Positions 8,093 to 17,665 are shown, numbered from the stretch's first letter. The stretch: 34,716 nucleotides of DNA from Akkermansia sp. (GCF_020860705.1 NZ_JAJBTT010000014.1:1-34716); one strand, 5' to 3'. Made by a program: numbers and translations. Notes: generated by a model from the letters alone, not told the origin.

Positions 8093-8557
8093 ATGGAGAC
8101 CATTGATTCCATCACCATGATTGCAGGGGCCTGGGGCCTGCTGGTCCTCCGGCTTACGCTCTCCCTGATCCTGTGGCCCCACGGCGCCCAGAAGGTGCTG
8201 GGCTGGTTCGGCGGAGCGGGATGGGATGAAACCTACCAGTCCTTTACGGAAAAAATGGGCATTCCTCCCTTTCTGGCGAAAGTAGCCATGGTCACGGAAT
8301 TTTTCGCCCCCATCTGCATGGTGCTGGGCCTCTTCACCCGTGTGGCGGCCCTGGCCGTCATGATCATGATGGCCGTCGCCATGACCAAACACATCAAAAA
8401 CGGCTACTTTGCCAACTGGTCCGGGAAAAAGGCCGGGGAAGGCGTGGAATTCCACCTTCTTTATGCGGGGTCAGCCCTTGCACTGCTGCTGACGGGACCG
8501 GGGCCCTGGTCCGTAGATGCCTGGTTCATGAACATTTTCCACGTTATCTTCGGCTAG
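8093..8557 (+). CDS. DoxX family membrane protein
   Basis: A 154-residue protein with four hydrophobic helices. The features of the DoxX family are visible: a first helix ending in WPHGAQKVLGWFGG, a second region with FFAPICMVLGLFTRVAAL, and short polar loops. DoxX proteins are small inner-membrane proteins; some take part in quinone-linked or thiosulfate redox reactions and others in oxidative-stress responses. The sequence does not say which applies here. It stands alone between a terminator and cysE. Confidence 0.85.
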   Translation: METIDSITMIAGAWGLLVLRLTLSLILWPHGAQKVLGWFGGAGWDETYQSFTEKMGIPPFLAKVAMVTEFFAPICMVLGLFTRVAALAVMIMMAVAMTKHIKNGYFANWSGKKAGEGVEFHLLYAGSALALLLTGPGPWSVDAWFMNIFHVIFG

Positions 8558-8687
8558 CGGGCAAATCGTGTGCGGCATTCATAGGACGTACTTTCCTGTT
8601 CTCAAACACGTCGCACTCTGGTACTCATAGGGGAGCGGCCTTCCTGACCGGAAATCCGCCCCCTCCTTTTTCAACCTTCCGCCAGCC

Positions 8688-9515
8688 ATGACCAGTCTGA
8701 AACGTTCCAAACTCCGGCAGTGCACCAACTGCGAATGCATCATCAACGGGGTATGGGACTGGGTGGTTGAATGCGCCCGCGAGGCGGCGGAAGAAGAACC
8801 TGCCATGCGCGGCATTCTGGATGACGTCTGCCTGTCCCGCAATTCCCTAGCTACTTCTATCGCGGCGCGTCTGGCGCGCAAGCTTTCCCGCCGGGACATG
8901 CCGCGGGAATTGACTGAACCCCTCATCCGGGAGGCGCTGACGGAGGACCAGAACATCCTCAGCCAGACCGCCCACGACCTGATCGCCATCGTGGACCGGG
9001 ATCCCGCCTGCCGCACGCCGCTGGAGCCCCTGCTCTTTTACAAGGGGTTTCACGCCATCACCACCTACCGCATCTCCCACTGGCTGTGGCAGCACGGCCG
9101 CACGATCATGGCCCTTCAGTTCCAGAGCCTGGCCAGTGAAGTCTTTGCCGTGGACATCCACCCCGCAGCCACTATCGGGTGCGGCATCCTGCTGGACCAC
9201 GCCACCAGCTTTGTCGTGGGGGAAACCGCCATTATCCGGGACAACGTCTCCATTCTGCATGAAGTCACGCTGGGCGGTACGGGCAAGGAGGAAGGGGACC
9301 GGCACCCCATTGTGGAATCCGGCGTCCTGATCGGTGCGGGAGCTAAAATCCTGGGCCGCGTCACCATCGGCACCTGCGCCAAAATTGCCGCCTGCTCCGT
9401 CGTCCTGGAAGACGTGCCGCCCCATACTACCGTCGCGGGGGTTCCCGCCGTCATTGTCAATGATTCCATCCCGGACAACCCGGCGCTGGACATGAACCAG
9501 TGCCTTTGCAACTAA
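8688..9515 (+). CDS. cysE: Serine O-acetyltransferase
   Basis: A 275-residue cytoplasmic enzyme that acetylates L-serine with acetyl-CoA to give O-acetylserine, the precursor of cysteine. The N-terminal helical SAT domain covers about residues 30-140. A left-handed beta-helix of hexapeptide repeats follows, with the diagnostic DIHPAATIGCGILLDHAT, VVGETAIIRDN, LHEVTLGGTG, and GDRHP, where the HP pair is typical of the acetyl-CoA and serine site. The end is DMNQCLCN, not the Ile-terminated tail that many SAT enzymes use to bind the OASS active site, so assembly of the classical cysteine synthase complex is doubtful. The protein begins with a cysteine-rich segment (CTNCEC). The first putative recombination site lies 8 bases after its stop. 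Confidence 0.92.
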   Translation: MTSLKRSKLRQCTNCECIINGVWDWVVECAREAAEEEPAMRGILDDVCLSRNSLATSIAARLARKLSRRDMPRELTEPLIREALTEDQNILSQTAHDLIAIVDRDPACRTPLEPLLFYKGFHAITTYRISHWLWQHGRTIMALQFQSLASEVFAVDIHPAATIGCGILLDHATSFVVGETAIIRDNVSILHEVTLGGTGKEEGDRHPIVESGVLIGAGAKILGRVTIGTCAKIAACSVVLEDVPPHTTVAGVPAVIVNDSIPDNPALDMNQCLCN

Positions 9516-9523
9516 TTCGGGAA

Positions 9524-9538
9524 CGGATTAGGAATCCG
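9524..9538 (+). repeat. Left inverted repeat, CGGATT-AGG-AATCCG
   Basis: This is the distal site of the autotransporter switch. Apart from the 15 bases, its flanks share nothing with those of its partner at 9689, so the repeat is sharply limited to 15 bp. Confidence 0.8.
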
Positions 9539-9568
9539 CTGATTATCCCAAGAAAACAGTGGAGGCTC

Positions 9569-9594
9569 TTTCCCCTTGTAAAAATCAGGGGAAA
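9569..9594. terminator. Hairpin inside the putative switch, likely cysE terminator
   Basis: An 8-bp stem (TTTCCCCT/AGGGGAAA) with a 10-base loop lies between cysE and the candidate promoter. It is flanked by A on one side and T-rich sequence on the other, so it could terminate transcripts in both directions and isolate the switch from cysE. Confidence 0.5.
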
Positions 9595-9619
9595 ACATGT
9601 TTTAAAAAGACCAGACGCA

Positions 9620-9648
9620 TTGCAATGATTTTAATCTCAATGTATTAA
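9620..9648 (+). promoter_or_regulatory. Candidate promoter of the autotransporter
   Basis: TTGCAA (9620-9625) and TATTAA (9643-9648) are separated by 17 bases and point at the gene at 9718. Each box matches 4 of 6 consensus positions, so this is a moderate promoter call. It lies inside the segment bounded by the inverted 15-mers. Confidence 0.4.
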
Positions 9649-9688
9649 AATTCGCAATACCCTAACCTTCAATATTTTGAATTGAGGC

Positions 9689-9703
9689 CGGATTCCTAAT
9701 CCG
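9689..9703 (-). repeat. Right inverted repeat, CGGATT-CCT-AATCCG
   Basis: This is the proximal site, 14 bases upstream of the autotransporter start and the exact reverse complement of the site at 9524. A transcript starting inside the segment would carry it in its leader. Confidence 0.8.
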
Positions 9704-9717
9704 CATAGTGTCAGAGT

Positions 9718-12700
9718 ATGCGTTTACGATTACCTCTGCCATTAAGGTCCGCCCTGCTCGCATGCGGTGCCTTCTTTACCACTGTAGCTTCAGCTTCCGT
9801 TTCAGATGGGAATCTCGGCAACGTCATGTATATGGGGGACTCCATTACCCATGGCGTGAACAGCGGCTCCTACCGGTGGGCCCTTCATAAAATTTTCGCG
9901 GACAATGGAATCGCCTATACGGAACAAGGCATCAAGGAAGGAAACTATTCCGGAGGGATAGCCTCAGGTTCAGTGTACGGCGGCAGGGTTTTCAACAACA
10001 TCCATTCCGCTGAAGCCAGCGCCCGCACCTATGAAATTGCCGGACGGCCAAACAGCGGTGGCAATTACGGCCGCTTTTCAAGTTCCAATATCAACAACTG
10101 GCTGGGCCTGAGCGACAAAAAGACCAATGGGACAACATACTCGGAGACGAAATTTACCGGAGACAATGCTCCGAATACCTATTTTCTGCTGACGGGAACC
10201 AATGACCTCCTGTCCCAGGGCTGGTACAATAACTCAAACAAACTTAAAGAGCTGGAAGAAGACATGACGAATATCGTCACGGCCATGCACACAGCCAACA
10301 GCAATGCGGAAATCTTCGTCCTTTCCATCCCGTGCTGGACCCAGCATAGCAACAGCAATTCCGCTGACATACACCAAGCCATAGTCAAGTACAACGAGAC
10401 CCTGAAAACATGGGGTGAAAACAATAAGGCAAACGGGGTCACCGTTATTGACATCAACACCGGCATAATCGACGTAGCCTCCTCCACCCCGTTTTACGGA
10501 GTCCGGTCCATGTTCCACGCCCCCGGAAGCGACGGCCTGCACCCGAACGCCCAGGGCGACTTGCTGATGGCGGGCAATCTGGCCAAGGCCATGGGCTACG
10601 CCGGGCGCTCGGCCGGACAGGCCAGGAAGGCAGCCCATGAACTGGGCGTCAACTTCGGCCAGACGCCCGTCATCACCCAGCAGGCGCTGACGGACAAGGG
10701 CTTTACCGCCAACAACGTCACCATCTCCAACAATACGATCAATTTCAACAAGTCCGGCAACAGCACCCTGACCTATAACTGGGGCTCCTCTCAGGGCCAG
10801 GCCGGCGGATACACGGTGGACTTCACCCTGCGCCTGGGCAACGGAGGCACGGGCGGCTGGGACACCACGAATAACTTTTCCCTGAATCTGGGCAACGGCA
10901 CGCTGAACATCAATGAAGCGTACATCCAGTGGGGAAGCACCATTCTGTACTCCAAGGACATGTCCGCCAATACGGACTCCATCCGCGTGGCCTACGTGGC
11001 AGGGGACAATGCCAACGGACTCAGCGCGGGCTATTACATCTGGCTGGGGGACGTCCTCATCGGAGAAGCGCAAACGGCGGCGGGCGCCAGCTCCTCCGGA
11101 CTCACCTTCAGCTACTCCGGCACGCTGGATGCCATCCTGTCCAATTTGGCGCTGGACGGTTCCCTCTCCTATGCTCCCTCCTCCAGCGGCATTACGGGGC
11201 CGGAATCCATCTATCTGGTCAATGGAAGCTCTTCTTCCGCTCTTAGACCGGGCATGATTGAATGGACCACGGCTCCCGGCGCCACAGCCGTCGCGCCGGC
11301 GGGAGCCGACAACACGTACAACACCCGCAACAGCACCAATTCCAACATCGCCACTATCACCGGAACGGGAAGCACCAAGCTTATTTACGCCAACAACGGC
11401 GCCTACGGCAGCGCGGCCAGCCGGCAGGACCTGTGGGTGACGCTGGGTGAAGGAATCAGCAGCAATAATGGTTGGATTGGCGGCCATACTTCAGGCGACC
11501 TGTACGGTGACATCCACCTGCGCCTGGCGGAAGGGGCCATCGGCAAATCCACCGTGTTCGGCGTCGTCAACGCCGGAACCGTCTACGGGGACATTTATCT
11601 GGAATTCTCCTCCTCCACCGGAACCTATGACACTTCCTTCACCTCCGGAGAGGCGGACCGAACCTCCGTGGCGGGATCCTACGCCTCCGCCGTGGACGGG
11701 GATATCACCATGGTGTTCAATGATGGCGTGTTCTCCCACCGCATCTTCGGCGGCGTCTACACGGGAGCCAAAACCATCTCCGGCTCCACCTCCCTTTACA
11801 TCAACGGAGGAACGTTCATGAACGAGATCTATGCCGGGAACAAGACGGAAGGCACCATTTCCCAAGGTACCAGCCTGACCGTCACGGGCACGGACGCCAT
11901 TCTGGGCAAGGTTGACGGGGAAAACTGGGCATGGACGCTCCTGTGCAGCGGCAACAAGACCAGCGGCACCATCAACGGAGGCACCACCATCACCCTGAAG
12001 GACATTGCCGCCACCACCGGAGCGGGGTCCGAACACAAGTTTGACAAATACGCCGGGACGCTTGACGGGAAGGGAGCCGGAGCGGTGAACGGAGACAAGA
12101 AGCTCGTCTTTGACCACTACACCACCAGCTTCCTGGGAACGCTCCAGAACTTTGACAAGGTGCAGGTCACCGGCAACTCGGAGCTCACGCTGGACAAGGC
12201 GCTGGGCGATACGGTCGCCTCCCTGTCCGTGGATGCTGGCTCCTCCCTGCGGTTCAACCAGGACCAGGGGGCCACGCTGGACATCACCAACAACGGCACC
12301 ATCCACCTCTCCCACAACCTGACCCTTAAATCCGCGGACTCCGGAACCGGAACCTACCAGGTGGAGGGAGGAACGCTGGACCTGGCCGGGCAGGCCGTCT
12401 CCGGGAAAATATCCATCTCCGCGGGGACGCTCGCCAACACGTCCGGACTGGGGAACAAAAGCGTTTCCGTCTCCGGCGTCACGGGCAACATTAACATGGG
12501 CGGCCTGGACGGCAGCAAGCTGAACTCCATCAACATGGGCAGCGGCACCGGAACCATCTCCGGCCTGACGGGAAATGCGGACCTGTCCGCCTCCACCACG
12601 CAACTGAGGCTTTCGGCCTCCAACATGGGGGCGGACGGCACGGGGCTCATCCAGTTCAATGACGCGGCCGCTTCCAGCCTCACGCTGGGAGAACTCACCC

Positions 12701-15531
12701 TGACACTGACGGCGGATGCCGTGTCCCAGCTGAACGCTCCGGGAGACTATGCCTTCCACATCACCAACGCTACACTCCATGCAGACCCCAACAACATCAA
12801 GTTGAGCGAATACAACGGCATGGCCTGGGACATTTCCCGGACGGAAAACGGCCAGGTGATCATCTCCTTCGGCCAGTTGGACGCCATGGTCATCGACAAG
12901 GAAAATGTCAAAAACGTCACCTCCGCCAGCACGCTGGGGGCAACGCCCAGCGTCACGAACAACGGCACGTTGGACATAGACCTGTCCGGGGGGGTTACTC
13001 CGGAAGACAAGCAAACCACCATCAACTACCTGGCCGGGACGGAATCCGACGCCGCCGTGAACACGGGAAACGACAGCGGCGTGATCATCACGCTGCTGAA
13101 TGAAACCTCCGCAGATCCAGACAAACCGGGCAATACCGCTTACGCGGGCTCCATCCAGGGGGCGGCGCAACTGGTCAAGGACGGCGAACAGAAGCTGACC
13201 ATTGACGGAAAAGTCACTGCCTCCGCGCTGGATGTGCAGCAAGGAGAACTTGTCCTGCAAAACAGAACGGAAAGCTCCATCATTTCCGGAACACTGGACG
13301 TGGGGCAGGACGCCAAGCTGACCTTGAATTCCGCCTCCCTGGCCGCCACGGACCTGACAGGTTCCGGCACCATCAAACTCAACGGAGGGGCCCTGCTCAC
13401 CATCACCAGGGAAACGCTTTCAGACCTGACACTTAGCGCGACCGTCACCGGAACCGGAACCCTGAAGCTGGACAACTGCAACCTGATTCTAGGCACGGGC
13501 AGCAATCTGGGTGAAAACGTGCTGCTCCATCTGGGGGGCGGCAGCCTGCGCCTGCAGGACGGCTCCACGATCGCGCTGGAAGGGCTCCACCAGGAGCAGG
13601 AAAACGGCGCGCTCCACCTGGGGACGGACGGCCGCCTGGAACTGGCCTCCAGCGACGGAAAAACCTATTCCTTCAAGGGGGACATCTCCGGTACGGGCAC
13701 CATCACCCACCGGGGCGAGGGCACGCAGATCATCCTTTCCTCCGGGAACGGCCAGGTGGACGTCAGCCATTCCCAGGCGGGGGGACATCTCGTCCTGGGG
13801 GACAAGGAGCTTTCCGCGGACGGCTCCATGGCCTACAAGGACATCTCCATCGGCAGTAACGCCCGGGCAGCCTCCGGCCCGGACGCCACGGCGGACCTCT
13901 CCCTGATGAACAACACCACGGCCAATACGCTCTCCGTCGCCTCCAACGGCAAGCTGTACCTGGGCGGCAATCCCAACCAGAGAGCCGTGCAGCTGGTGCT
14001 CACGGGCAACAACAACGGAGTGGCGGCGAACCTGGCCTCCGGAGCGTCCCTGGACCTTACCGTCAACACGGAAACCATCGCCAGCAGCGCCAACAGCGGC
14101 TGGGCAGCCATCCAGGCGAACGACGGCTCCATCCAAATCAACGGGGCGCAACCCTCCATCAACCTCAACATCTACGGCCTCGGCACCGCAGGGGACTGGG
14201 CCATCCTGCCCGAATTCACCATCAACGCCCTCTACGCGACCGGCGGACTGGTCACGGACGGCGGAACGAGCTGGACGGAGGACATGGTCAACCTGACCTA
14301 TGCCGGCTTCGCCAACCTCGTCTATGACATTGACAAAAAAATCTCCGAGGACGGCAAGAGCTTCCAGGTCCACTTCACCAGGCTGGGAGACAGCCCGCTG
14401 AAGGAATACGCCGCTACGGACAACCAGAGGGGCGCGGTAGACAGCCTGTGGGCAGTCCTCTCCTCCCCCCAGAATATCAATTCCGGCATGATGGAATTCC
14501 TCAATGCCGTGGGGAACGCCCAGGCCGCGGGAAATGCGGGCGCCATTCAATCCGCCCTCTCCTCCTACGCGGGCAGCGGCATTACCGCCCTGCACTCCGC
14601 CCAGAAGGGAGCCTTGAAAGACCAGGTGCTCCATCTGCGCAACCGCCTTACCCAGTCGGGAGCCTCCCTGCAATACGTCAATGACGACCTGCCCCGCTTC
14701 AACGCCTGGATTGAAGGGGAAGGCGGCTACCGCAAGCTGAATGACCAGGGGGACAAGTCAGGCTACAAGCTCAACTCCTGGGGCGGCACCTTCGGCTTTG
14801 ACGTCACCTGCAGCGACAGCTTCGTGTGGGGGGCGGCCTTTTCCGCCAGCTACGGAGACCTGGATGCCTATATGGCCAGCGGAAACCTGGATTCCTACTA
14901 CGGCAACTTGTTCTTCCGCCTCCAGTCCGGACGCTGGGCGCACAACGTCATTCTCACCTACGGATGGAATGACGCCTCCCTGGACCGCACGGCGGGCATG
15001 GCGGGGGCCGGCATGTACTCCATGCACGGCAGCACCAGCGGAAGCAGCTACGGCGCATTCTACGAAGGTACCTATGACCTGTACCTGAACGAAAACAAAT
15101 CCTCCGTCTTCCAGCCCCTGGTCAATGCCTCCATCTACAAGAGCCGCATGGACGGCTTTACGGAATCCGGGGACCTGGGCATGAGCGTGGAGGATATGGA
15201 CTCCACCTACGGCACGGTAGGACTGGGTGCCAGACTCCGCGGAGAGCTTTCCAGCAACCTGACGGGCCGCGCCTCCATGGGGGAACTGAGGCTGCAGGTG
15301 GTCCAGAACCTGGGCGACCGTAAAACGGCGGCATCCCTGGCGCCTAACGGAACGGCGGGAGCCGGGTTCCGGGTTCATGGAAGCGAAGAAGGAAGTACGG
15401 GCGTCCAGATCGGCGCGGGCCTCACCATACCGACAGGCTACACGAGTTCCGTCTTCGCGGACGTCAACGCGGACTTCCGCAGCCGTTCCAGCAGCGTCAA
15501 CGCAAGCCTCGGCTACAGGTTGACCTTCTAA
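9718..15531 (+). CDS. Autotransporter with N-terminal SGNH/GDSL esterase domain
   Basis: A 1937-residue type V secretion protein. A signal peptide runs to about residue 26 (ASA). An SGNH-hydrolase domain spans about 34-295, with GDSITHG at 40-46 (nucleophile Ser42), GTNDL at 160-164, and DGLHP (Asp272, His275). A long Gly/Ser/Thr/Asn-rich beta-helical passenger covers about 300-1600, with many short strand repeats. The C-terminal autotransporter barrel, about 1660-1937, ends in LGYRLTF with the terminal aromatic residue that outer-membrane barrels need. The protein probably displays an esterase or deacetylase on the cell surface. Host O-acetylated glycans are a possible substrate, but that is inference. 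It has its own putative invertible promoter upstream and ends at a bidirectional hairpin facing proA. Confidence 0.92.
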   Translation: MRLRLPLPLRSALLACGAFFTTVASASVSDGNLGNVMYMGDSITHGVNSGSYRWALHKIFADNGIAYTEQGIKEGNYSGGIASGSVYGGRVFNNIHSAEASARTYEIAGRPNSGGNYGRFSSSNINNWLGLSDKKTNGTTYSETKFTGDNAPNTYFLLTGTNDLLSQGWYNNSNKLKELEEDMTNIVTAMHTANSNAEIFVLSIPCWTQHSNSNSADIHQAIVKYNETLKTWGENNKANGVTVIDINTGIIDVASSTPFYGVRSMFHAPGSDGLHPNAQGDLLMAGNLAKAMGYAGRSAGQARKAAHELGVNFGQTPVITQQALTDKGFTANNVTISNNTINFNKSGNSTLTYNWGSSQGQAGGYTVDFTLRLGNGGTGGWDTTNNFSLNLGNGTLNINEAYIQWGSTILYSKDMSANTDSIRVAYVAGDNANGLSAGYYIWLGDVLIGEAQTAAGASSSGLTFSYSGTLDAILSNLALDGSLSYAPSSSGITGPESIYLVNGSSSSALRPGMIEWTTAPGATAVAPAGADNTYNTRNSTNSNIATITGTGSTKLIYANNGAYGSAASRQDLWVTLGEGISSNNGWIGGHTSGDLYGDIHLRLAEGAIGKSTVFGVVNAGTVYGDIYLEFSSSTGTYDTSFTSGEADRTSVAGSYASAVDGDITMVFNDGVFSHRIFGGVYTGAKTISGSTSLYINGGTFMNEIYAGNKTEGTISQGTSLTVTGTDAILGKVDGENWAWTLLCSGNKTSGTINGGTTITLKDIAATTGAGSEHKFDKYAGTLDGKGAGAVNGDKKLVFDHYTTSFLGTLQNFDKVQVTGNSELTLDKALGDTVASLSVDAGSSLRFNQDQGATLDITNNGTIHLSHNLTLKSADSGTGTYQVEGGTLDLAGQAVSGKISISAGTLANTSGLGNKSVSVSGVTGNINMGGLDGSKLNSINMGSGTGTISGLTGNADLSASTTQLRLSASNMGADGTGLIQFNDAAASSLTLGELTLTLTADAVSQLNAPGDYAFHITNATLHADPNNIKLSEYNGMAWDISRTENGQVIISFGQLDAMVIDKENVKNVTSASTLGATPSVTNNGTLDIDLSGGVTPEDKQTTINYLAGTESDAAVNTGNDSGVIITLLNETSADPDKPGNTAYAGSIQGAAQLVKDGEQKLTIDGKVTASALDVQQGELVLQNRTESSIISGTLDVGQDAKLTLNSASLAATDLTGSGTIKLNGGALLTITRETLSDLTLSATVTGTGTLKLDNCNLILGTGSNLGENVLLHLGGGSLRLQDGSTIALEGLHQEQENGALHLGTDGRLELASSDGKTYSFKGDISGTGTITHRGEGTQIILSSGNGQVDVSHSQAGGHLVLGDKELSADGSMAYKDISIGSNARAASGPDATADLSLMNNTTANTLSVASNGKLYLGGNPNQRAVQLVLTGNNNGVAANLASGASLDLTVNTETIASSANSGWAAIQANDGSIQINGAQPSINLNIYGLGTAGDWAILPEFTINALYATGGLVTDGGTSWTEDMVNLTYAGFANLVYDIDKKISEDGKSFQVHFTRLGDSPLKEYAATDNQRGAVDSLWAVLSSPQNINSGMMEFLNAVGNAQAAGNAGAIQSALSSYAGSGITALHSAQKGALKDQVLHLRNRLTQSGASLQYVNDDLPRFNAWIEGEGGYRKLNDQGDKSGYKLNSWGGTFGFDVTCSDSFVWGAAFSASYGDLDAYMASGNLDSYYGNLFFRLQSGRWAHNVILTYGWNDASLDRTAGMAGAGMYSMHGSTSGSSYGAFYEGTYDLYLNENKSSVFQPLVNASIYKSRMDGFTESGDLGMSVEDMDSTYGTVGLGARLRGELSSNLTGRASMGELRLQVVQNLGDRKTAASLAPNGTAGAGFRVHGSEEGSTGVQIGAGLTIPTGYTSSVFADVNADFRSRSSSVNASLGYRLTF

Positions 15532-15559
15532 GCAAAACCTCTTCAGTGTGTGTACAACC

Positions 15560-15593
15560 GGGAGCATCGCGGCCATGCCGCGGTGCTCCCTTT
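15560..15593. terminator. Hairpin terminator between autotransporter and proA
   Basis: GGGAGCA-T-CGCGG (15560-15572) pairs with CCGCG-G-TGCTCCC (15578-15590), with one wobble in the stem, followed by TTTCT. The genes converge here, and the hairpin can serve both. Confidence 0.75.
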
Positions 15594-15611
15594 CTCATGA
15601 TGCGCGCCTGT

Positions 15612-16901
15612 TCAGGCACGGTCTTCCTGCGGCATGCGGGAGGGGTCTTTCATCTGCCCGCTGCCTTCAATAACGTACTTATAGGAGGTCAGCTCCCGCA
15701 GGGCCATCGGGCCGCGGGCATGGAACTTGTCCGTTCCTATGCCTATCTCCGCGCCAAAGCCGAACTCCTCCCCGTCGCTGAAGCGCGTGGAGCAATTGTG
15801 GTAAACGCAGGCGCTGTCCACCCGGCGCATGAAATAATCACGGGCCACCCCATCCTCCGTGATAATGGAATCGCTGTGATGGGAACCGTAGCGGTTGATA
15901 TGCTCCACGGCGTCCCGGACGCCGTCCACCACCTTGACGGACAGAATCAGGTCCTCGTACTCCGTGGACCAATCTTCCTCCGAGGCCTTTACGGCTTCCG
16001 GGCCGAACAACGGCCAGCCCCGTTCGCACACGCGGCACTCCACGCCCCGCAGGCGCATGCGTTCCGCCGCCATCGGCAGAAAACGCTCTGCCACGGCGGC
16101 ATCCACCAGCAGGGTTTCCGCCGCATTGCAGACGCCCGGCCTCTGCGTCTTGGCGTCGTCCAGCACATTGACGGCCATGTTTAAATCCGCCGCGGCATCC
16201 ACGTACACATGGCAGATACCGTCCAGATGCTTTAAAACAGGCACCCTGGCATACTGCATGACGGTGCGGATCAGCCCCTTCCCTCCCCGTGGAATAATCA
16301 CGTTCAGGCAGGAGTCCAGCTCACACAGCTGCCGCACCTCGTCACGGCTTCCGGAATCGAGAAGCTGCAGGACGTCCACCGGAACGGAGGATTCCTTCAA
16401 CGCGCCGCGCAAAACGTCCGCCAGAACCCGGTTGGTGCGCAGGGACTCGCTGCCGCCGCGCAAGATGACCGCATTGCCGGATTTCAGGCACAGGGCGGCG
16501 GCGTCACAGGTCACGGTGCCGCGGCTCTCGTAAATAAAGCCAATCACTCCCAAAGGAACACGCACCTGTCTGATATGCAGTCCATTGGGGCGCGTCCATT
16601 CCCGGATGCATTCGCCTGCGGGATCAGGCAGTTCCGCCACCTGTTCCATGCCGCGCGCCATGCGTTCCACGCGATCAGGGGTCAGAAGCAGCCTGTCCAG
16701 AAACGCGGCATTGCGCCCGGCGTTCCGGGCCTCCTCCATATCCAGGCCATTCTCCTGGAGAATCTTCCCTGCCGCAACGCGCACCCCCGCGGCCATGCGG
16801 CGCAAGGCGTCCGTCTTTTCCTCCGGCCCCAGGGCCAGCATCTCCCGGGAGGCCGCCAGCGCGGCCTGTCCCACTGGTTCAAGAGGATTCTCCGCAGTCA
16901 T
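15612..16901 (-). CDS. proA: Glutamate-5-semialdehyde dehydrogenase (gamma-glutamyl phosphate reductase)
   Basis: A 429-residue cytoplasmic enzyme that reduces gamma-glutamyl phosphate with NADPH to glutamate semialdehyde, the second step of proline synthesis. The family signature is clear: PLGVIGFIYESRGTVTCDAAALCLKSGN at about 116-143, LRGGSES at 147-153, IPRGGKGLIR at 203-212, the catalytic Cys258 in QRPGVCNAAETLL, and FGFGAEIGIGTDKFHARGPM near the C-terminus. The length is normal (about 415-430). Its ATG overlaps the stop of proB by 4 bases (ATGA), so the two are translationally coupled. Confidence 0.96.
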   Translation of the reverse strand: MTAENPLEPVGQAALAASREMLALGPEEKTDALRRMAAGVRVAAGKILQENGLDMEEARNAGRNAAFLDRLLLTPDRVERMARGMEQVAELPDPAGECIREWTRPNGLHIRQVRVPLGVIGFIYESRGTVTCDAAALCLKSGNAVILRGGSESLRTNRVLADVLRGALKESSVPVDVLQLLDSGSRDEVRQLCELDSCLNVIIPRGGKGLIRTVMQYARVPVLKHLDGICHVYVDAAADLNMAVNVLDDAKTQRPGVCNAAETLLVDAAVAERFLPMAAERMRLRGVECRVCERGWPLFGPEAVKASEEDWSTEYEDLILSVKVVDGVRDAVEHINRYGSHHSDSIITEDGVARDYFMRRVDSACVYHNCSTRFSDGEEFGFGAEIGIGTDKFHARGPMALRELTSYKYVIEGSGQMKDPSRMPQEDRA

Positions 16902-17665
16902 CTTCCTTCCTCCCCGGGTACAAAAAACGTTCCGGCGCCTTCCGCTCCGCCTTCCAGCAGCAGGCTGATGCGTTCCGGATGACGGCCATGCATGATGTAC
17001 GTGCCTATGCCCGCATTCACGGCCTCCCGCACGGCCTGAAGCTTGGCGCTCATGCCGCCCATGGAAAAGCGCCCCTGGTCCTCCTCCGCAAACGCCAGCA
17101 CGGAGTCCACATCCTCCACACGCGGAATGATGGCCTCACGGCTGCCTCCGGGGGGATACAAGCCGTCCACGCTCGTCAGGATAAACAGGGCGTCCGCTTC
17201 CACCAGGCGCGCCATATGGACGGAAAGAATGTCGTTATCTCCAAACTTCAACTCTTCCACGGACACGGTATCGTTCTCATTCACAATGGGAATGATGCCC
17301 CCATGCTCAAACAGGCGCATCACCGTAGCCTGCACGTTGGGGCGGCGGCGCTTCAAATCATCCGCCGTCAACAAAAGCTGGGCCACTTCCACATTAAAAT
17401 GGTTGAAAAGATTCTCGTACGTCTGCATCAGCCGCGTCTGCCCCACGGCCGCGCAGGCTTGCTTGAGGGACAATTCCTGCGGATAGGACGGCAGCCCCAG
17501 CACGGACACCCCGGAACCAACCGCCCCGGAACTTACCAGAACCACCTGGTGGCCCTTCTGCATCAGGTCCGCCAGGGCGCTCACCAGATGCACAATGGAA
17601 GAGCCGTCCAGCGTTCCGTTCTCACGGGTCAGGACTCCCGTTCCTACTTTAACTACGATTTTCAT
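16898..17665 (-). CDS. proB: Glutamate 5-kinase without PUA domain
   Basis: A 255-residue amino-acid kinase that phosphorylates glutamate to gamma-glutamyl phosphate, the first step of proline synthesis. The start at ATG 17665 places the family opening MKIVVKVGTGVLT at the N-terminus. Further motifs are VSSGAVGSG, NENDTVSVEELKFGDND (substrate binding), LTSVDGLY, and GGMSAKLQAV. E. coli ProB has 367 residues with a C-terminal PUA domain. Here the protein ends after the kinase domain, as in several other bacteria, so feedback control by proline may differ. It lies directly upstream of proA, with a 4-base overlap. Confidence 0.95.
   Translation of the reverse strand: MKIVVKVGTGVLTRENGTLDGSSIVHLVSALADLMQKGHQVVLVSSGAVGSGVSVLGLPSYPQELSLKQACAAVGQTRLMQTYENLFNHFNVEVAQLLLTADDLKRRRPNVQATVMRLFEHGGIIPIVNENDTVSVEELKFGDNDILSVHMARLVEADALFILTSVDGLYPPGGSREAIIPRVEDVDSVLAFAEEDQGRFSMGGMSAKLQAVREAVNAGIGTYIMHGRHPERISLLLEGGAEGAGTFFVPGEEGR

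Larger units (their letters stand above)
9524..9703. other. Putative invertible promoter segment upstream of the autotransporter
   Basis: Two 15-bp sites, CGGATT-AGG-AATCCG (9524-9538) and CGGATT-CCT-AATCCG (9689-9703), are exact reverse complements of each other, including the central triplet. They bracket 150 bp of AT-rich DNA that begins 8 bases after cysE and ends 14 bases before the autotransporter ATG. The segment holds a hairpin (9569-9594) on its cysE side and a plausible promoter (9620-9648) pointing at the autotransporter. Size, symmetry and position match known invertible promoters. The inversion itself is inferred. As sequenced, the promoter would be in the ON orientation. Confidence 0.6.
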
